A DNA stretch of 64,000 bases from positions 1 to 64,000 of the forward strand of contig JAEVZS010000018.1 of NCBI GenBank assembly GCA_023392125.1. The letters run 5' to 3'. The stretch's first letter is position 1. Each line of letters starts with the position of its first letter. Made by a program: the position numbers and the translations under genes. This DNA comes from Bacteroidota bacterium (GTDB lineage: Bacteria > Bacteroidota > Bacteroidia > Cytophagales > Cytophagaceae). Shown here piece by piece: positions 20,909-30,128 of the stretch. A model generated the notes under the pieces. It saw only the letters and a program-made list of their open reading frames with translations. It was not told where the DNA came from and did no database searches.

Positions 20909-22024
20909 TTATTTCTTTTTATTCCGGATCGTTTCCTGAACCAGCCGGGATATTTCCATAGCTGCATCCGGACGACCTAATGTTCGGATATTCTTCCCCA
21001 AACGTTCCTGTTGCTTCGCATCATTAAGCAACGTCATAGCTTCTTCTATCAGATGCTCTCTCGCAGCTTCGTCTTTTACAAGAATCGCAGCCTCCTTTTG
21101 CACCAGAGCCATGGCATTTTTGGTCTGATGATCTTCTGCCACATTGGGTGACGGTACCAAAATGACTGGCTTCCCGACCAGTGAAAGCTCTGATATTGAC
21201 AGAGCACCTGCTCTGGAGATTACGATATCAGCAGCAGCATATGCCAGGTCCATTTCATAGATAAAATCGAAGACATTGACGCTTTTAAAGCCTTCTGCTC
21301 TTTCTCTGGCCTGATCTATATACCATTTTCCTGTCTGCCACAATACCTGTATATTTTCCTGCCCGATACGTTCAAGTCCCTGATCAATGCTTTCGTTGAT
21401 TGTTCGTGCGCCAAGGCTTCCTCCGATCACCAGCAGGGTTTTCTTCTGTGCATCCAGCCCAAAGTGCTCGTATGCCTGCTGCCTTCTGGCATCAACTGAA
21501 ACAATGTCTTTCCTGACCGGATTGCCGGTAAGAACGAGCTTATCGGCAGGAAAAAACTTTTCCATTCCTTCATAAGCAACGCATATCTTCTCTGCTTTTG
21601 AAGCCAGAAACTTATTGGCTACTCCTGCATATCCATTCTGCTCCTGAATCAGCGTGGGGATTCCCATACGGGAGGCCGCGAACAATAACGGAAAACTGGC
21701 ATACCCGCCTACTCCTATGGCTATGTCCGGCTTAAACTCCCTGATAATCTGCTTTGCTCTCCGATAGCTGGTCAGCACTTTAACCGGAAAAAGCAAATTG
21801 TCCATCGTCAGTCTTCGTTGAATACCACTGATCCACAAGCCTTCTATTTTATATCCGGCCGCCGGAACTTTCTCCATCTCCATGCGTCCCTGTGCGCCCA
21901 CAAAAAGAATTTCCGTACCGGGCATCAGTTCTTTCAATGCATTGGCGATGGCAATGGCCGGATATATATGGCCTCCGGTCCCGCCACCGCTTATTACCAC
22001 CTTGTATTGATTGCTTTCTGCCAT
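20909..22024 (-). CDS. murG: Undecaprenyldiphospho-muramoylpentapeptide beta-N-acetylglucosaminyltransferase
   Basis: MurG transfers GlcNAc to lipid I to make lipid II on the inner face of the cytoplasmic membrane. The 371-residue GT-B protein has the N-terminal GGGTGGHIYPAIAIANAL (residues 13-30), IGVGGYASFPLL, the central LVIGGSLGARTINES and the UDP-GlcNAc binding part DIVISRAGALSISELS. It follows ftsW by 2 bases and precedes murC, the usual order. Confidence 0.97.
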   Translation of the reverse strand: MAESNQYKVVISGGGTGGHIYPAIAIANALKELMPGTEILFVGAQGRMEMEKVPAAGYKIEGLWISGIQRRLTMDNLLFPVKVLTSYRRAKQIIREFKPDIAIGVGGYASFPLLFAASRMGIPTLIQEQNGYAGVANKFLASKAEKICVAYEGMEKFFPADKLVLTGNPVRKDIVSVDARRQQAYEHFGLDAQKKTLLVIGGSLGARTINESIDQGLERIGQENIQVLWQTGKWYIDQARERAEGFKSVNVFDFIYEMDLAYAAADIVISRAGALSISELSLVGKPVILVPSPNVAEDHQTKNAMALVQKEAAILVKDEAAREHLIEEAMTLLNDAKQQERLGKNIRTLGRPDAAMEISRLVQETIRNKKK

Positions 22025-22026
22025 CC

Positions 22027-23166
22027 TTATGATTGTTTAGGAGCATTGTAATTTTCAGAGACTTCTCCTCTGCTTACACTTAATATGATACCCAGCGAAA
22101 TCCCGGTAAACAGTAGCGAAGTACCTCCCATACTAAGCAATGGCAACGGCTGTCCGGTAATCGGTCCCAGACCGACCGCAACGCCCATATTGATCATTGC
22201 CTGAAGTACCAGACTAAAGGTAAGCCCGGCTGACAGCAGCCCTCCAAAAGCCCGGTCGCTTCTCGCTGTGGTAACCACTCCCCGATACAACAGCGCCAGA
22301 TATAAAAACAATACTGCCAGACCACCAATCATTCCATACTCTTCGATAATTATAGAATAGATAAAATCAGAATATGAGTGAGGCAGAAAATTACGCTGGT
22401 CACTATTGCCCGGACCTTTCCCCAAAACTCCGCCGGTTGCTATTGCGATATAGGACTGCTCCGCCTGAAAAGGGATCTCTTCACTGATAAAGAAGCTTTC
22501 AAAACGGCTTACCGTTGTTTCCAGACGCTGTCCGAACATCAACCCCAGCCCTCCTGCAAGAACACCGACCAATACCAGCATCATCAGATACTTGACAGGT
22601 ACTCTTCCGATAAACATCAGCAGCATACATGTGCTGAAGAGAATCACGGCAGTCGAAAAGTTTGCAAGGGCAATCAGACCACAAATGATTCCGCACCATA
22701 ACACGACTGGTATAAAAGATTCCTTAAAGTCATCAATATTGTTTTGCCTCTTGGCAAGCATGCTGGCAAGATTGGTAATTAGCGCCAGCTTGGCAAAATC
22801 CGAAGGCTGGAATGACTGCCCGATAATCGGAATGGTAATCCAGCGGTTGGCATCGTTCATCTGAACTCCGTTGTAATAGGTATATACAAGCAAAGGAATA
22901 GAAATAAACAGGGCAAACTGACTGATTCGTGAATAATAGCGGTAATCGATCTTATGAGCGAGCCACATCATGGCAAGACTGAGAAATACCAGCATAGAAT
23001 GCTTCATAAGATAATACTCCGTATCACCAGCCATCATCTTATAAGCGAGTGAACCGATAGCGCTGTATACTACCGCGATACTCAACAGGGAAAAAGCGAA
23101 TATGATCGCCCAGATCACCGGATCTCCCTGTAGATTTTTAGTTCCCCAAGACTTCAAAGCGTTCAT
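22027..23166 (-). CDS. ftsW: Peptidoglycan glycosyltransferase / division protein FtsW
   Basis: FtsW is the SEDS-family polymerase that works with FtsI at the septum. The 379-residue protein has about ten hydrophobic segments and the SEDS signatures QPSDFAKLALI (residues about 120-130), IATGGVLGKGPGNS and, near the C-terminus, GVAVGLGPITGQPLPLLSMGG. Its position between murD and murG supports FtsW over RodA. It overlaps murD by 4 bases. Confidence 0.95.
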   Translation of the reverse strand: MNALKSWGTKNLQGDPVIWAIIFAFSLLSIAVVYSAIGSLAYKMMAGDTEYYLMKHSMLVFLSLAMMWLAHKIDYRYYSRISQFALFISIPLLVYTYYNGVQMNDANRWITIPIIGQSFQPSDFAKLALITNLASMLAKRQNNIDDFKESFIPVVLWCGIICGLIALANFSTAVILFSTCMLLMFIGRVPVKYLMMLVLVGVLAGGLGLMFGQRLETTVSRFESFFISEEIPFQAEQSYIAIATGGVLGKGPGNSDQRNFLPHSYSDFIYSIIIEEYGMIGGLAVLFLYLALLYRGVVTTARSDRAFGGLLSAGLTFSLVLQAMINMGVAVGLGPITGQPLPLLSMGGTSLLFTGISLGIILSVSRGEVSENYNAPKQS

Positions 23167-24518
23167 ACAATAGTATCGTTTGTTTCTTTGATTAATCGAT
23201 TGACAACAGCTTTGAACTGATCGCCCCGATCCATGTAGTTTTTGAATAAGTCAAAGCTGGCACATGCGGGTGAAAGCAATACCATATCTCCCGACTCTGC
23301 ATAAGCAGCAGCCAGTTTCAGAGCCTGCTCCATACTTGTGGCATCTGTAATCTTTGGGATTTGTCCTTCAAAAGCTTTGTGCAAAGGTGTATTATCCAGA
23401 CCAAGACATATCAATGCCTTTACTTTTGCTTTTACCAGTTCCTGCAACACGGAATAGTCATTTCCTTTATCAACTCCTCCGGCTATCCAGACTACCGGCT
23501 TGGTACAGCTATCCAGCGCATACCAGACAGCATCTACATTGGTTGCTTTGGAGTCATTGATATATTCTACTCCATGTAGCATACCAGAAAACTCCAGTCT
23601 GTGCGGGGCATTCACAAAATCAAATATGGCTTCTGCAAATCTGCTTTCATCAAACCCAAGCAATGAAGCCACGGAGATCGCTGCCATCGCATTGATCTGA
23701 TTGTGCTTGCCTCTGACCGGAACAGATGCCACCGGAATTTCAAATCTGCGGTTCAGAGCAAAAGACAGCTTATCGTTCCGGACAAATGCACCAAAGCCTT
23801 TCTGTTGAGAAAGAGAAAGTCCAACAGCGGTTGCATGCACTTTACCTAAATACTTTTCAATCATCTTATCATCCGCATTGTAGATAAAGTAATTGTCGCT
23901 GGTCATATTATTGGCAATACGAAACTTCGAATGAATGTAATTTTCGAATTTGTAATCGTATCTGTCCAGGTGATCCGGAGTAATATTCAGCAATACTGCA
24001 ATATCCGCCCTAAAATCAAACATATCATCCAGCTGAAAACTGCTAAGCTCCAGCACATAATAATCGTATATATCTTCTATAACCTGTCGGGCCAGGCTGT
24101 CACCGATATTGCCTGCCAGTCCGACATTAAGACCGAGCTTCTTCAGCAAATGCCAGGTTAGCAGCGTGGTGGTGGTTTTGCCGTTACTTCCGGTTATAGC
24201 AATAAATCTGGCTCTGGAGTACTGAGCGGCATACTCAATTTCTGAAACAACCGGGATCCCTGACTGCCGTATCTTTTTCATAATCGGCGTACTTTCAGAA
24301 ATCCCGGGACTTTTAATAATCAGTTCAGAATTTAGAATATGATTTTCATTATGACCTCCTTGTTCAAATTTTACAGATAGATTAAGTAGTTCTTTTTCAT
24401 AGTTGGGGGCAATAGTCCCATAATCGGATACAAAAACATCCTCTCCCCTGCTATGCGCAAGCATAGCGGCTCCTGTTCCGCTTTCGGCAGCTCCGAGTAT
24501 GGTTATGCGTTTACCCAT
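23163..24518 (-). CDS. murD: UDP-N-acetylmuramoylalanine-D-glutamate ligase
   Basis: MurD adds D-Glu to UDP-MurNAc-L-Ala. The 451-residue protein has the N-terminal ILGAAESGTGAAML, the P-loop AITGSNGKTTTTLLTWHLL (about residue 108), NITPDHLDRY (metal/carbamyl-Lys region), YINDSKATNVDAVWYAL and AGGVDKGNDY, all typical of MurD. It is coupled to ftsW by a 4-base overlap and lies 10 bases after mraY. Confidence 0.96.
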   Translation of the reverse strand: MGKRITILGAAESGTGAAMLAHSRGEDVFVSDYGTIAPNYEKELLNLSVKFEQGGHNENHILNSELIIKSPGISESTPIMKKIRQSGIPVVSEIEYAAQYSRARFIAITGSNGKTTTTLLTWHLLKKLGLNVGLAGNIGDSLARQVIEDIYDYYVLELSSFQLDDMFDFRADIAVLLNITPDHLDRYDYKFENYIHSKFRIANNMTSDNYFIYNADDKMIEKYLGKVHATAVGLSLSQQKGFGAFVRNDKLSFALNRRFEIPVASVPVRGKHNQINAMAAISVASLLGFDESRFAEAIFDFVNAPHRLEFSGMLHGVEYINDSKATNVDAVWYALDSCTKPVVWIAGGVDKGNDYSVLQELVKAKVKALICLGLDNTPLHKAFEGQIPKITDATSMEQALKLAAAYAESGDMVLLSPACASFDLFKNYMDRGDQFKAVVNRLIKETNDTIV

Positions 24519-24528
24519 TATTTCGTTA

Positions 24529-25743
24529 TTATCGAAGTTTTAATGTAGCCAGTGTAAATAAAGCCAGCAATATCCCGACTATCCAGAATCTGGAAACGAT
24601 CTTCACTTCAGAAAAGCCCAGTTTCTGATAATGATGATGCAGAGGCGCCATCTTAAATATTCTTCGGCCTTCCCCGTATTTCCGTTTAGTATATTTGAAA
24701 TAAAAGACCTGCAGCAAAACGGATAAATTCTCGATCAGAAATATTCCACATAGTACAGGAATAAGCAGTTCCTTGCGAATGGTGAGGGAAAGAACAGCAA
24801 TCAGTCCTCCAAGCGTAAGACTACCTGTATCTCCCATGAAAACCTGAGCAGGAAAAGAGTTAAACCACAAGAAGCCGATACAAGCTCCCAGCAACGCGGC
24901 ACAGAATATAACCAGCTCTCCGGTATCAGGAATAAACATAATGTTGAGGTACTTGGCAAAAACCGCATTGCCGGAAACATACGTAAATACAGCAAGTGTA
25001 AAGACTATGATCGCAGAAACACCGGCAGCCAGGCCATCTAAGCCATCAGTCATGTTTGCTCCGTTAGAAACAGCGGTAATCACCAGAATAACAAGAAGCA
25101 CATAAGGTATCCATACCCAGTCTTCTCCAACAAATCCGAAAAGATTACCATAATCCAATTCATTGCCTTTGAAGAAAGGTATTGTCGTCTTCAAAGACTG
25201 CGTATCCACATATTCCGTGGAGACAGAAATTTCAGTCGCAGTCTCTGTAGATGGCTCCAGATATTCCCTGATCCGTACATCATCATTGAAATACAGAACG
25301 AGACCTACAATCAGTCCGAGTCCTATTTGCCCGACAATTTTGAAACGGCCTGCCAGTCCTTCCTTATTCTTTCTGAAGACCTTGATATAATCATCCAGAA
25401 AACCAATCATTCCAAGCCATATGGTGGAAAGGAGCATCAGCAGGATATACACATTATGTATCTGAGCCAGCAGTACAGTCGGAAGAAGCACACACAGAAT
25501 AATAAGCAGTCCGCCCATGGTCGGTGTTCCCTTTTTCTGCATCTGCCCTTCGAGCCCCAGATCACGCACAGACTCTCCGATCTGCTTTACCCGCAGAAAA
25601 CGGATCATCTTTTTGCCATAGATCAGCGCTATCAGCAAAGACAAGATCATTGCGGCACCGGCTCTGAAAGAGATATACTGAAATACTCCCGCTCCGATCA
25701 GGTCAAACTTATCTTCAAGAAATTCAAACAGGTAATATAGCAT
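24529..25743 (-). CDS. mraY: Phospho-N-acetylmuramoyl-pentapeptide-transferase
   Basis: MraY moves phospho-MurNAc-pentapeptide to undecaprenyl phosphate, giving lipid I. Motifs seen are KKGTPTMGGLLI, GFLDDYIKVFRKNKEGLAGRFK in two conserved parts, GANMTDGLDGLAAG, FMGDTGSLTLGGL and MAPLHHHYQKLG. The protein has 404 residues, longer than the 360 of E. coli. The extra length is a polar insert at about residues 170-210 (from DDVRIREYLEPS to KGNELDYG), as usual in Bacteroidota. Around ten membrane helices are visible. Confidence 0.96.
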   Translation of the reverse strand: MLYYLFEFLEDKFDLIGAGVFQYISFRAGAAMILSLLIALIYGKKMIRFLRVKQIGESVRDLGLEGQMQKKGTPTMGGLLIILCVLLPTVLLAQIHNVYILLMLLSTIWLGMIGFLDDYIKVFRKNKEGLAGRFKIVGQIGLGLIVGLVLYFNDDVRIREYLEPSTETATEISVSTEYVDTQSLKTTIPFFKGNELDYGNLFGFVGEDWVWIPYVLLVILVITAVSNGANMTDGLDGLAAGVSAIIVFTLAVFTYVSGNAVFAKYLNIMFIPDTGELVIFCAALLGACIGFLWFNSFPAQVFMGDTGSLTLGGLIAVLSLTIRKELLIPVLCGIFLIENLSVLLQVFYFKYTKRKYGEGRRIFKMAPLHHHYQKLGFSEVKIVSRFWIVGILLALFTLATLKLR

Positions 25744-25750
25744 TGCTAAC

Positions 25751-26194
25751 CTAGTTTAAAGTAACGTAATCCACTTTGGTCTTTTTGGTGATGCTTTCGG
25801 AAATGTAGCTGAGCACTGCGATCAGCTCATTCGCTCTTTCAGCCGCTTCATCACAAAAATCGCTTGCATCATAGCGCATCTGAATTTCCTTAAGCCAGAA
25901 ACGTGTTTCCACCACTGCATCCATAGCCAGCTCCATGCTTTCCTGATACTCTGCTTTTATTTTGGTCACGAAAGCTGTTTCCAGTCTTTTCCGGATCCGG
26001 TGAGAAGCAGTCAGCGCCCGGTCTCCCAAACGGGAATTTTTCCCGGTAAGCAACGAGCAATAGATTTCATATACCGCATCGGTGAGTTCGAAGCTCAGGC
26101 TTATGATGCCTTTGCTGTCTTTCTGTGTCGGATGCGGAAAAGGCTTATCGACCAACAAACCCAGATTTAATCTCTTTCTTTTATCTGATCTCAT
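25751..26194 (-). CDS. Small helical protein within the dcw operon (four-helix-bundle-like)
   Basis: This 147-residue soluble protein sits in the operon with 2 bases to murE upstream and 7 to mraY downstream, the slot where many genomes have murF. After a basic head (KRKRLNLGLL) I see four amphipathic helices: about residues 34-49 (FELTDAVYEIYCSLL), 55-75 (LGDRALTASHRIRKRLE), 83-108 (KAEYQESMELAMDAVVE, then RFWLKEI) and 113-137 (CDEAAERANELIAVLSYIS). The helix order and the spacing of the third-helix pattern resemble four-helix-bundle proteins of the 23S rRNA intervening-sequence (S23) family. This is a topology argument, not a proven match. It has none of the Mur ligase motifs, so it does not replace MurF. 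Function unknown; tight co-transcription suggests a link to wall synthesis or division. Confidence 0.7.
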   Translation of the reverse strand: MRSDKRKRLNLGLLVDKPFPHPTQKDSKGIISLSFELTDAVYEIYCSLLTGKNSRLGDRALTASHRIRKRLETAFVTKIKAEYQESMELAMDAVVETRFWLKEIQMRYDASDFCDEAAERANELIAVLSYISESITKKTKVDYVTLN

Positions 26195-26196
26195 GG

Positions 26197-27660
26197 TTAT
26201 TTCTCCTGAGCATTAAATAGTTCCAAAACAATTTTTTTATCATCAAAGGGATGCTTAATTCCCCGAATTTCCTGATAGGTTTCATGGCCTTTGCCGGCAA
26301 TCAGAATGATATCACCTTTCTGAGCCAGCATTACTGCGGTACGAATAGCTTCTTTGCGATCTGCAATGGTAAGCGCTTTTTTCTGCTCGCTGACAGAGAT
26401 TCCTTCTTTCATCTGCGCAAGGATATCCTGAGGATCTTCATTCCGCGGATTGTCAGATGTAAGCAATACCTTATCACTTAATCTTGCCGCTATGCCTCCC
26501 ATCAGCGGGCGCTTGGCCGCGTCTCTGTTTCCGCCACATCCCACTACAGTGATCAGCTGTTCATTACCATTCCGTATATCTGCTATTGTATTAAGTACAT
26601 TTTCCAAAGCATCAGGCGTATGTGCATAATCAATAATGGCTGTAATACCTGACGGGGAAACAACCTGATCAAAGCGTCCCCGTGCTCCATCAAGGCTGGA
26701 AAGCGCAGTAAGCACCACTTCTCTGTCTTCTCCAAGCAATACTGCTGTTCCATATACTGCCATCAGATTATAGGCATTAAAGCTTCCGGTTAACCTGAAC
26801 CACACGTCCCTCCCTTCAATATCCAGTTCAATACCCTGAAAGCTGTTTGTCAGCATCCGGGCTTTAAACTCCGCTATGGTTTTGAGGCTAAAGTAGTTTC
26901 TCGCTGCTGCAGTATTCTGTAACATGACTGTACCACGCTTATCGTCCGCATTGCTCAATGCAAATGCTTTGGAAGACAAGCCATCAAAAAACATCTTTTT
27001 TGCCCGGATATACTCGTCAAATGTACCATGATAGTCCAGGTGATCGTGTGTAATATTTGTAAATACAGCCCCGGCAAACTGCAAACCGGCAATCCGCTGC
27101 TGTATTACTGCGTGCGAGCTTACCTCCATAAAACAGTGTGTACATCCCTGCTCCAGCATATTTCTGAGCAGAGCGTTCAGACTCACTGCATCCGGAGTAG
27201 TGTGCGTAGCCGGTATGATCTGATCATTGATCTTATTCTCTACAGTTGACAGCAATCCTGTATTGTAACCCAGCGCTCTGAAAAGATTGAACAGAAGAGT
27301 GACGCAGGTAGTCTTGCCATTCGTTCCGGTAACGCCTACCAGCTTTAGCTTCGCAGAAGGGTTATCATAAAAGTTTGCAGCCGCAATGCCCATTGCCTGT
27401 CCGGTATCCGCTACTTCAATATAGGTAATACCTTCCGTGAGTACATCAGGCAGGATCTCACACATGATTGCTGTGGCTCCGGACGCAATTGCTTTGTCTA
27501 TAAACTGATGTCCGTCGGCCTGCACTCCTCTGACTGCCACAAACAGACATCCCTCTTCTACTTTACGGGAGTCGAACTGTATGGAGGCAACCGGCAGATC
27601 CGTGCCGCCGGAAACCGCTCTCAGAGAGATTTTATACAATATGTCTTTTAACAGCTTCAT
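26197..27660 (-). CDS. murE: UDP-N-acetylmuramoyl-tripeptide synthetase (meso-DAP adding)
   Basis: MurE adds the third residue of the stem peptide. The 487-residue protein has the P-loop VTGTNGKTTCVTLL (about residue 109), THTTPDAVSLNALL, NITHDHLDYHG and, in the C-terminal domain, TSDNPRNEDP. The DNPR motif is the recognised marker of meso-diaminopimelate specificity, as expected for a Gram-negative wall. Its ATG overlaps the ftsI stop by one base (TAATG), indicating coupling. Confidence 0.96.
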   Translation of the reverse strand: MKLLKDILYKISLRAVSGGTDLPVASIQFDSRKVEEGCLFVAVRGVQADGHQFIDKAIASGATAIMCEILPDVLTEGITYIEVADTGQAMGIAAANFYDNPSAKLKLVGVTGTNGKTTCVTLLFNLFRALGYNTGLLSTVENKINDQIIPATHTTPDAVSLNALLRNMLEQGCTHCFMEVSSHAVIQQRIAGLQFAGAVFTNITHDHLDYHGTFDEYIRAKKMFFDGLSSKAFALSNADDKRGTVMLQNTAAARNYFSLKTIAEFKARMLTNSFQGIELDIEGRDVWFRLTGSFNAYNLMAVYGTAVLLGEDREVVLTALSSLDGARGRFDQVVSPSGITAIIDYAHTPDALENVLNTIADIRNGNEQLITVVGCGGNRDAAKRPLMGGIAARLSDKVLLTSDNPRNEDPQDILAQMKEGISVSEQKKALTIADRKEAIRTAVMLAQKGDIILIAGKGHETYQEIRGIKHPFDDKKIVLELFNAQEK

Positions 27661-29765
27661 TAATCCAGTGTCAGATAAATAATTTCACCTTTATTGATTT
27701 TGCCCCCGGCAGCCACTGACTGATGTACGACTCTGCCATACCCTTCATGCCTGACCCGGAAGCCTGAATTTTCCAGAATATAAATAGCATCTCTCAATGT
27801 CATCCCTTTTACATCCGGGACTAAACCAACATTCAGCTTGCGTTCTTTCCAGGAAACCGAATTGCTGTTTACCTGAGCTACCGCCCACTCATCTCCGTTT
27901 AGCTTTTCCCCGTGGTTACTGATCCCTATTTCATTGCACACCAACCGCATATCATCAAGCATACCGGCTTTAATCACGGGAAACACACCATCTGCCACAT
28001 TGTTTGCTGAAGCCAGAATCGGACTATGTAAATCCAGATCGGCTGAAAAAACCTTATCCGCGACTTCCTTAAACACGGGAGCAGCCACATCGCTTCCATA
28101 GCGGTTGTACCCTTTGGGATTGTCAATCACAACAATACAGCTGTACTTAGGCTGGTCAGCGGGAAAATATCCGGCAAAAGAAGCATAATAGCTCTTGGTA
28201 TATTTTCCGTTTATAACTTTCTGAGCCGTTCCTGTTTTTCCTGCTATTTTGTAGGCTGTATTGCTGATATTTCTGGCAGTCCCGTTTTCTACTACACCTT
28301 CCAGCATTGAGCGTACATACGAAAGAGTCCGATCCGAGCACAAACGCTCTCTGATGACTTCAATTTTATACCGCTCCTTTGTCTTGTCTGCTCTCCGTAC
28401 CTCTTTTACTATAACCGGCTTAATCATCTTACCGCCGTTGGCAACTCCGTTGTAAAAAGTAAGAATATGTAATGGTGAGAGCTTAAGCTCATACCCGATA
28501 GACATCCAGGGCAAAGAGATACCGCTCCAGCTTTTATCCATTGATGTCTTAATATAAGGTATTGCTTCTCCGCTCATCTGAAAACCTATTGGCCTGGTCA
28601 GTCCGAACCCTTCCAGGTACTCATAAAAGCGCTTTGGCTCCAGCCCGAAATGTTCGTTGACCAGCTTTGAAATACCGATATTTGAGGACTTTTCAAAAGA
28701 CTCTGCTACCGTTACTTTTCCGTATCCGCCTGGCTTGGTATCCGTCATGATACGATCATAAAACTCGTATTCGCCCACTCCGGTATCAACCGAATCAGCA
28801 GGCTGGATCTTGGAATCCTCAAACAAAGCCATCACAGAGGCCAGCTTGAAGGTAGATCCCGGCTCAATCAGTCCCTGGTTTCCTACTGCATAATTATATA
28901 TCTCAGCATAATTTCCGTTACGCAATTTGCTGAGATTAACCATTGCCTTGATATGTCCGGTCTGAACTTCCATAAGCACCAGACACCCATAGTCCGCATC
29001 ATGCTTACGAAGGTGTCTTTCCAGAGAAGCTTCTGCCACATCCTGTATATTCACATCAAGCGTAGTCATTATATCCAGGCCTTCCTTAGGATTGATCTCC
29101 GAATTATCATTCATAGGCTTCCAGGAACCTCCGGCAATTTTCCGGAACAAGGCTTCCCCATCCATACCAGCCAGATGAGAATTAAAACTAAACTCCAATC
29201 CTGCTCCTTTATTATCCTCATTTACAAAGCCAATAGTACGGTAGGCCAGTCCTGAAAAAGGCTTGAACCGCTGATCCACTTTTTCAAAAATCACCCCGCC
29301 TTTCAGTCGTCCTTCTCTGAATATAGGCCATTCGGACATCTGCTTTTTAGTATGATAATTTATCAGATTCCTGCTAAGCACCAGATATTGCTTCTTTTGC
29401 TTTCTGGCATCATTGATTTTTCTTTTATACTCAATCCAGGTTTTATCCTTAAAATGTCTGGCAAGCAATATGCTCAGCGAGTCAATTCCTTCCTCAAATA
29501 CATCCTTGTCGGGAATCTGAGGATCAATCGCCAGCTTATAAAAGGGTAACGAGGTAGCCAGAAGACTTCCATTGTCTGAATATATATTGCCTCTGGTCGC
29601 TTTTACCTTGCGGTACTGCAACAGATTTTCCTGGGCAATTTTTCTCCATTTTTCTCCCTGAATCGTCTGAATGGCAACAATTTTTAGTCCCACCGCTATC
29701 GCAAAGAGAAAAACGAATAAAAATGCCAGTCTGGCACGAAGCACTATGGACTTCTTAATATTCAT
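27660..29765 (-). CDS. ftsI: Penicillin-binding protein FtsI (PBP3) with C-terminal PASTA domain
   Basis: FtsI is the septal transpeptidase. The frame opens further upstream, but I choose the ATG at 29765. It overlaps the ftsL-like stop by 11 bases and yields a proper short tail (MNIKKSIVLRARL) and membrane helix, for 701 residues. The transpeptidase motifs are EPGSTFKLASV (active Ser and Lys), KSSNIGISKLV (SxN) and AGKTGTAQK (KTG). The last 60 residues (PDVKGMTLRDAIYILENSGF and on) form a PASTA domain, common in FtsI of Bacteroidota but absent in E. coli. Confidence 0.95.
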   Translation of the reverse strand: MNIKKSIVLRARLAFLFVFLFAIAVGLKIVAIQTIQGEKWRKIAQENLLQYRKVKATRGNIYSDNGSLLATSLPFYKLAIDPQIPDKDVFEEGIDSLSILLARHFKDKTWIEYKRKINDARKQKKQYLVLSRNLINYHTKKQMSEWPIFREGRLKGGVIFEKVDQRFKPFSGLAYRTIGFVNEDNKGAGLEFSFNSHLAGMDGEALFRKIAGGSWKPMNDNSEINPKEGLDIMTTLDVNIQDVAEASLERHLRKHDADYGCLVLMEVQTGHIKAMVNLSKLRNGNYAEIYNYAVGNQGLIEPGSTFKLASVMALFEDSKIQPADSVDTGVGEYEFYDRIMTDTKPGGYGKVTVAESFEKSSNIGISKLVNEHFGLEPKRFYEYLEGFGLTRPIGFQMSGEAIPYIKTSMDKSWSGISLPWMSIGYELKLSPLHILTFYNGVANGGKMIKPVIVKEVRRADKTKERYKIEVIRERLCSDRTLSYVRSMLEGVVENGTARNISNTAYKIAGKTGTAQKVINGKYTKSYYASFAGYFPADQPKYSCIVVIDNPKGYNRYGSDVAAPVFKEVADKVFSADLDLHSPILASANNVADGVFPVIKAGMLDDMRLVCNEIGISNHGEKLNGDEWAVAQVNSNSVSWKERKLNVGLVPDVKGMTLRDAIYILENSGFRVRHEGYGRVVHQSVAAGGKINKGEIIYLTLD

Positions 29766-30120
29766 CCTTTTGCACAGATATTTTATAAGGTGCCTGCATA
29801 CTTTCTTCCAGACCCATAGCTGCAACTCTGCGAGCTACCTCCGACTGCTTGCTCGAATACATTACTTCTGCTTTCAGCGTCGTATAGTCTGCTCTGAGAT
29901 CATCAACCCGGGCTTTCAGTTTTTCGATTTTTCGTATAGTTCTTTCCGCATAATGCGTATTGCCTATATAGAAAATAAGAATCGCCGCAAGAAAAATAAT
30001 TTTAGGAAGGAGCTTTACGGGCAATCCTTCATCAAATACTTTTCCCGCCCTTAGCAAATCTTCTACAAAGGGGAAAAAAGCTTTTTTTTCTTTTTCCGGT
30101 TTCTTAAATGTGTTTCCCAT
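29755..30120 (-). CDS. ftsL: FtsL-like cell division protein
   Basis: This 121-residue bitopic protein has a basic cytoplasmic part of about 38 residues, one membrane helix (about 39-54, LPKIIFLAAILIFYIGN) and a predicted coiled coil (about 58-95, RTIRKIEKLKARVDDLRAD and following). That is the FtsL layout, and its place between rsmH and ftsI is where ftsL sits in nearly all dcw clusters. FtsL bridges FtsQ/FtsB to FtsWI. Sequence conservation is poor, so the call rests on topology and position. Confidence 0.85.
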   Translation of the reverse strand: MGNTFKKPEKEKKAFFPFVEDLLRAGKVFDEGLPVKLLPKIIFLAAILIFYIGNTHYAERTIRKIEKLKARVDDLRADYTTLKAEVMYSSKQSEVARRVAAMGLEESMQAPYKISVQKDEY

Positions 30121-30128
30121 TTCCCAGA

